NCBI GenBank assembly: GCA_910583695.1
Contig: CAJTZL010000088.1
Coordinates: 1 to 7,423 of the forward strand
Direction of reading: 5' to 3'
DNA length: 7,423 nt
Source: an uncultured Oscillibacter sp.
GTDB taxonomy: Bacteria; Bacillota; Clostridia; Oscillospirales; Oscillospiraceae
Shown piece after piece: positions 5,009 through 7,423 of this stretch (its first letter is position 1; each line of letters starts with the position of its first letter). The notes under the pieces were generated by a model. That model made no database searches. It saw nothing but the letters and a program-made list of their open reading frames with translations, and was not told the DNA's origin. The translations under genes were made by a program, and so were the position numbers.

Positions 5009-5389
5009 ATGGGCATGGGGTTTGGAATGGGTGGATTTGACCTGATGTTTTCGATTTTCCCATTTCTGTTCATCACGATATTTGTCATTGTCATCGGCAC
5101 ATTTATTGTCACAGCAGTCCGGGGCGTCGGCACCTGGAGCAAAAACAACGCCTCCCCCCGGCTGACGGTCTCCGCCCAAGTTGTGACCAAGCGGACGCAG
5201 GTTTCCCACCATCACCACCAGGACAGCATGCACCATACCAGCACCTCCTATTATGCCACCTTTCAGGTAGAGAGCGGAGACCGGATGGAGTTCAGCGTCA
5301 GCGGTTCGGAGTATGGCATGCTGGCAGAGGGGGACCAGGGGAACCTCACCTTCCAGGGGACCCGGTATTTGGGATTTGAGCGGAGTTGA
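5009..5389 (+). CDS. DUF2500-family small membrane protein
   Basis: A 126-residue protein resembling the DUF2500 family (E. coli YhhM). One membrane helix spans about residues 12-36 (FSIFPFLFITIFVIVIGTFI inside), followed by a soluble domain. The C-terminal half matches the family pattern: YYATFQVESGDRMEFSV (81-97), then SEYGMLAEGDQGNLTFQGTR (100-119). The function of the family is unknown. A histidine-rich linker, HHHH at 67-70 and HH at 75-76, could bind metal, though this is only suggestive. The start has AAAGGAGAG (4995-5003) upstream; a second ATG two codons later is possible. It lies 25 bp after the T-box terminator and is the first gene under its control, which is unusual for this family. 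The next gene is leuS, 487 bp downstream. Confidence 0.82.
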   Translation: MGMGFGMGGFDLMFSIFPFLFITIFVIVIGTFIVTAVRGVGTWSKNNASPRLTVSAQVVTKRTQVSHHHHQDSMHHTSTSYYATFQVESGDRMEFSVSGSEYGMLAEGDQGNLTFQGTRYLGFERS

Positions 5390-5424
5390 GGTTCTGCTGG
5401 GAAAAGGGAAGTCCCTGGGGGAAT

Positions 5425-5446
5425 GGCCTGACCAGGGGGTCAGGCC
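5425..5446. repeat. Perfect 9-bp inverted repeat
   Basis: GGCCTGACC (5425-5433) and GGTCAGGCC (5438-5446) around AGGG, 35 bp after the DUF2500 stop. No T-run follows on either strand, so a rho-independent terminator is unlikely. It may stabilise the 3' end of the DUF2500 mRNA. Confidence 0.5.
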
Positions 5447-5462
5447 CCACAAGGAGAGGTTT

Positions 5463-5512
5463 CCCTTCTACCGGAATGTTCCCACTATGGAAATGGTCTG
5501 CCGATAGAAGGG
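5463..5512. repeat. Near-perfect 12-bp inverted repeat with 26-base centre
   Basis: CCCTTCTACCGG (5463-5474) and CCGATAGAAGGG (5501-5512) match in 11 of 12 positions. The centre has a smaller TTCC/GGAA stem (5479-5492). The long arms with a structured centre look like a small non-autonomous element or an RNA structure. Confidence 0.45.
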
Positions 5513-5720
5513 CAGTCCCGGAAAAAGGCGGACATCCACCCCCTATCGCCAGGTGAGCGGCAGCGAAAAAAGGAGGAAGTCCATTCGATGACCTCCAAAC
5601 CCCCGCCCGCACCACGCCGCGGGCAGGAGACATGCGCAAAAACAGAGGCACGCCTTGCGCGTCCCCCCGTCCCCCGCAGGGCGCATACTTCTTTTTCTCT
5701 TTTGGACCGTGCACGGCCCG

Positions 5721-5755
5721 TTTTCTCTTTTTCTTCTGGCAAGAAAAAGAGAAAA
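5721..5755. repeat. Perfect 15-bp pyrimidine/purine inverted repeat
   Basis: TTTTCTCTTTTTCTT (5721-5735) is followed by a 5-base loop (CTGGC) and its exact complement AAGAAAAAGAGAAAA (5741-5755). A third, related pyrimidine tract lies at about 5689-5703, separated from it by the palindrome CCGTGCACGG (5707-5716). Strand asymmetry of pyrimidines is extreme here compared with the neighbouring genes. Confidence 0.6.
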
Positions 5756-5828
5756 TGGGGGGTGCATTGCACCAGCCATCGCTGGTATCCATTCCGCCCC
5801 GCCCGAAGGGCGAGAACAAATCCCCGCT

Positions 5829-5857
5829 TTGCAAAAGCGTCATAATAGCCATATTAT
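5829..5857 (+). promoter_or_regulatory. Possible leuS-proximal promoter
   Basis: TTGCAA (5829-5834), 17 bp, TATTAT (5852-5857). A start near 5864 would leave only about 13 nt before the leuS ATG and would begin inside the ribosome binding site (5862-5869), so the assignment is doubtful. If real, leuS would be expressed independently of the T-box. Confidence 0.3.
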
Positions 5858-5876
5858 CAATAGAAGGAGATCACAC

Positions 5877-7423
5877 ATGAAGTACGATTTCACCGCCATA
5901 GAAAAGAAGTGGCAGGCCAAATGGCTGGAAGAAAAACCCTTCACCGCCGTCAACGGCGACAAGAGCCGCGAAAAATTCTTCGGCCTCATTGAGTTCCCCT
6001 ACCCCTCCGGCCAGGGGCTCCACGTGGGCCACGCCCGGCCCTTCACCGCCATGGACATCATCTGCCGGAAGAAGCGGATGCAGGGCTTCAACGTCCTCTT
6101 CCCCATCGGCTACGACGCCTTCGGCCTGCCTACGGAAAATTACGCCGTCCAGAACCACATCCACCCCGCCAAAGTCACCCACGACAACGTCTCCAACTTC
6201 CGCAAGCAGCTGCGGATGCTGGGCTACTCCTTCGACTGGGACCGGGAGGTCAACACCACGGACCCGGATTACTACAAGTGGACCCAGTGGATCTTCCTCC
6301 AGATGTTCAAGAAGGGCCTGGCCTATAAGGCCTCCATGCCCGTGAACTGGTGCACCAGCTGCAAGATCGTCCTGGCCAACGAGGAAGTGGTGGAGGGCGT
6401 CTGCGAACGCTGCGGCGGCGAGGTCATCCGCAAGGAGAAGTCCCAGTGGATGCTGGCCATCACCAAGTACGCCGACCGTCTTATCGACGATTTGGAGGAC
6501 GTGGACTTCATCAACCGGGTCAAAATCCAGCAGCGGAACTGGATCGGCCGGTCTGAGGGTACGGAGGTGGACTTCACCGCCACCAACGGCGACAAGCTGA
6601 CGGTCTACACCACCCGGTGCGACACCCTCTTCGGTGTGACCTACATGGTCATCTCCCCGGAGCACCCCTACCTGGAGCAGTGGAAGGACCAGATTCAAAA
6701 CTGGGACGAGGTGGCCGCCTACCAGGCAGAGGCCGCGAGAAAATCCGACTTCGAGCGGGGCGAGCTGAACAAGGAGAAAACCGGCGTTCGCCTCCAGGGC
6801 ATCGAGGCCGTGAACCCCGCCAACGGAAAGCACGTGCCCCTCTTCGTCTCCGACTACGTCCTCATGGGCTACGGCACCGGCATCGTCATGGGCGTGCCGG
6901 GCCACGACCAGCGGGACTGGGACTTCGCCACGGCCTTCGGCCTGCCCATCGTGGAGGTGGTCCAGGGCGGCGACATCACGAAGGAGGCCTTTGTCCTCAA
7001 GGACGACACGGGCATCATGGTAAACTCCGGCTTCCTCAACGGGATGACGGTGAAAGAGGCCATCCCCGCCATGAAGGAACACGTGACGAAAGAGGGCTAC
7101 GGGCGGCCCAAGACGAACTTCAAGCTCCGGGACTGGGTCTTCAGCCGCCAGCGGTACTGGGGCGAGCCCATCCCCCTGGTGAACTGCGAGAAGTGCGGCT
7201 GGGTCCCCCTGCCGGAGGACCAGCTGCCCCTGCTCCTGCCGGAGGTGGAGAGCTATGAGGTCACGGACACCGGTGAAAGCCCCCTGGCCAAGATGACGGA
7301 CTGGGTGAACACCACCTGCCCGAAGTGCGGCGGCCCCGCCCAGCGGGAGACGGACACCATGCCCCAGTGGGCGGGCTCCAGCTGGTACTTCCTGCGGTAT
7401 ATGGACCCCCACAACGACAAGGC
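5877..7423 (+). CDS. leuS: Leucyl-tRNA synthetase, N-terminal 515 residues
   Basis: Charges tRNA-Leu with leucine in the cytoplasm. The gene is open to the right edge, so the anticodon-binding domain and KMSKS loop are not seen. In order: a class I catalytic domain with the HIGH-type motif HVGH (49-52) inside PYPSGQGLHVGHARP; a zinc-type module with C159, C162, C176 and C179; and the CP1 editing domain with TTRCDTLFG (245-253) and GTGIVMGVPGHDQRD (333-347), whose D344 is the editing-site aspartate. Then come RQRYWGEP (424-431), a second Cys pair set (C437/C440, C481/C484), and WAGSSWYFLRYMDP. The start has AGAAGGAG (5862-5869) 7 bases upstream. In the editing loop, Cys replaces the Pro of the more common TTRPDT. 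It is the likely ancestral target of the Leu T-box at 4755-4983, now 487 bp beyond the DUF2500 gene. Confidence 0.97.
   Translation, partial: MKYDFTAIEKKWQAKWLEEKPFTAVNGDKSREKFFGLIEFPYPSGQGLHVGHARPFTAMDIICRKKRMQGFNVLFPIGYDAFGLPTENYAVQNHIHPAKVTHDNVSNFRKQLRMLGYSFDWDREVNTTDPDYYKWTQWIFLQMFKKGLAYKASMPVNWCTSCKIVLANEEVVEGVCERCGGEVIRKEKSQWMLAITKYADRLIDDLEDVDFINRVKIQQRNWIGRSEGTEVDFTATNGDKLTVYTTRCDTLFGVTYMVISPEHPYLEQWKDQIQNWDEVAAYQAEAARKSDFERGELNKEKTGVRLQGIEAVNPANGKHVPLFVSDYVLMGYGTGIVMGVPGHDQRDWDFATAFGLPIVEVVQGGDITKEAFVLKDDTGIMVNSGFLNGMTVKEAIPAMKEHVTKEGYGRPKTNFKLRDWVFSRQRYWGEPIPLVNCEKCGWVPLPEDQLPLLLPEVESYEVTDTGESPLAKMTDWVNTTCPKCGGPAQRETDTMPQWAGSSWYFLRYMDPHNDK

Larger units (their letters stand above)
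5390..5850. repeat. Non-coding stretch dense in inverted repeats, likely dispersed intergenic element
   Basis: No convincing gene is seen here. Open frames on both strands have low-complexity, compositionally odd translations and no ribosome binding sites. The stretch holds at least seven inverted repeats. From left to right: GGCCTGACC/GGTCAGGCC (5425-5446), a near-perfect 12-bp pair (5463-5512), GCCCGC/GCGGGC (5605-5624), a 15-bp pyrimidine/purine pair (5721-5755), GGTGCATTGCACC (5761-5773), ACCAGC/GCTGGT (5771-5786), and CGCTTT/AAAGCG (5825-5839). Such hairpin mosaics between genes are common in gut Clostridia genomes as multi-copy elements; that this one is repeated elsewhere cannot be checked from the window. 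Confidence 0.55.

Noticed and set aside
5390..5850. A CRISPR array in the repeat-rich gap
   Set aside because: The repeats are different inverted repeats with irregular spacing. No direct repeat of constant length is separated by unique spacers, and no cas gene is near.
5346..5852. 168-residue minus-strand frame and smaller frames in the DUF2500-leuS gap
   Set aside because: The translations come from hairpin arms (Lys/Arg or Phe runs) and have no start signal. Similar spurious proteins are often annotated in such repeat blocks.
5871..7412. 513-residue open frame on the minus strand opposite leuS
   Set aside because: Shadow of leuS. Its translation is a low-complexity Val/Leu/His/Asp mix, and the plus strand carries all the LeuRS motifs.

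Overview
The window looks like a chromosomal segment of a GC-rich gut-type Clostridia, probably Oscillospiraceae-like (Flavonifractor/Pseudoflavonifractor/Intestinimonas kind). This is inferred from strong AGGAGG ribosome binding sites, SigA-type promoters, a T-box leader, heavy use of GC-ending codons, and the family mix. No species can be named from the sequence alone.

Layout. Positions 1-245 (minus) hold the N-terminus of a dicarboxylate/amino acid:cation symporter that runs off the left edge. Upstream of it, in the same direction, is dapF (367-1215, minus), diaminopimelate epimerase, with its own promoter. The dapF/tetR divergent gap (1216-1644) is the most interesting part. It holds an unlisted 27-residue hydrophobic peptide gene (1407-1490, plus) with a strong promoter and a hairpin-masked ribosome binding site. 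Opposite it is a consensus minus-strand promoter, predicted to make an antisense RNA of about 100 nt that ends in an intrinsic terminator over the 3' end of the peptide gene. This is the architecture of a type I toxin-antitoxin locus of the TxpA/BsrG holin-like-toxin class. An 18-bp palindrome fills the spacer of the antisense promoter, just upstream of tetR.

To the right, a TetR-family regulator (1645-2253) and an unrecognised lipoprotein (2250-2891) form a translationally coupled pair. After a hairpin-rich gap comes a PutP-type sodium/proline symporter (3122-4654) with a strong terminator. Next is a consensus promoter and a complete T-box riboswitch (about 4755-4983) whose candidate specifier codon is CUG (Leu). 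The first gene after the T-box is not an aminoacyl-tRNA synthetase but a small DUF2500 membrane protein (5009-5389). Then come 487 bp dense in inverted repeats that look like a dispersed intergenic element, and then leuS (5877 to the right edge, incomplete).

Working together. The window mixes amino-acid metabolism and uptake (DapF for lysine/peptidoglycan, two cation-coupled transporters, leucine sensing by T-box, LeuRS) with a small accessory locus (putative toxin, antisense RNA, TetR, lipoprotein). The T-box probably once controlled leuS directly. It now lies 0.9 kb upstream, and whether it still controls leuS by read-through is open.
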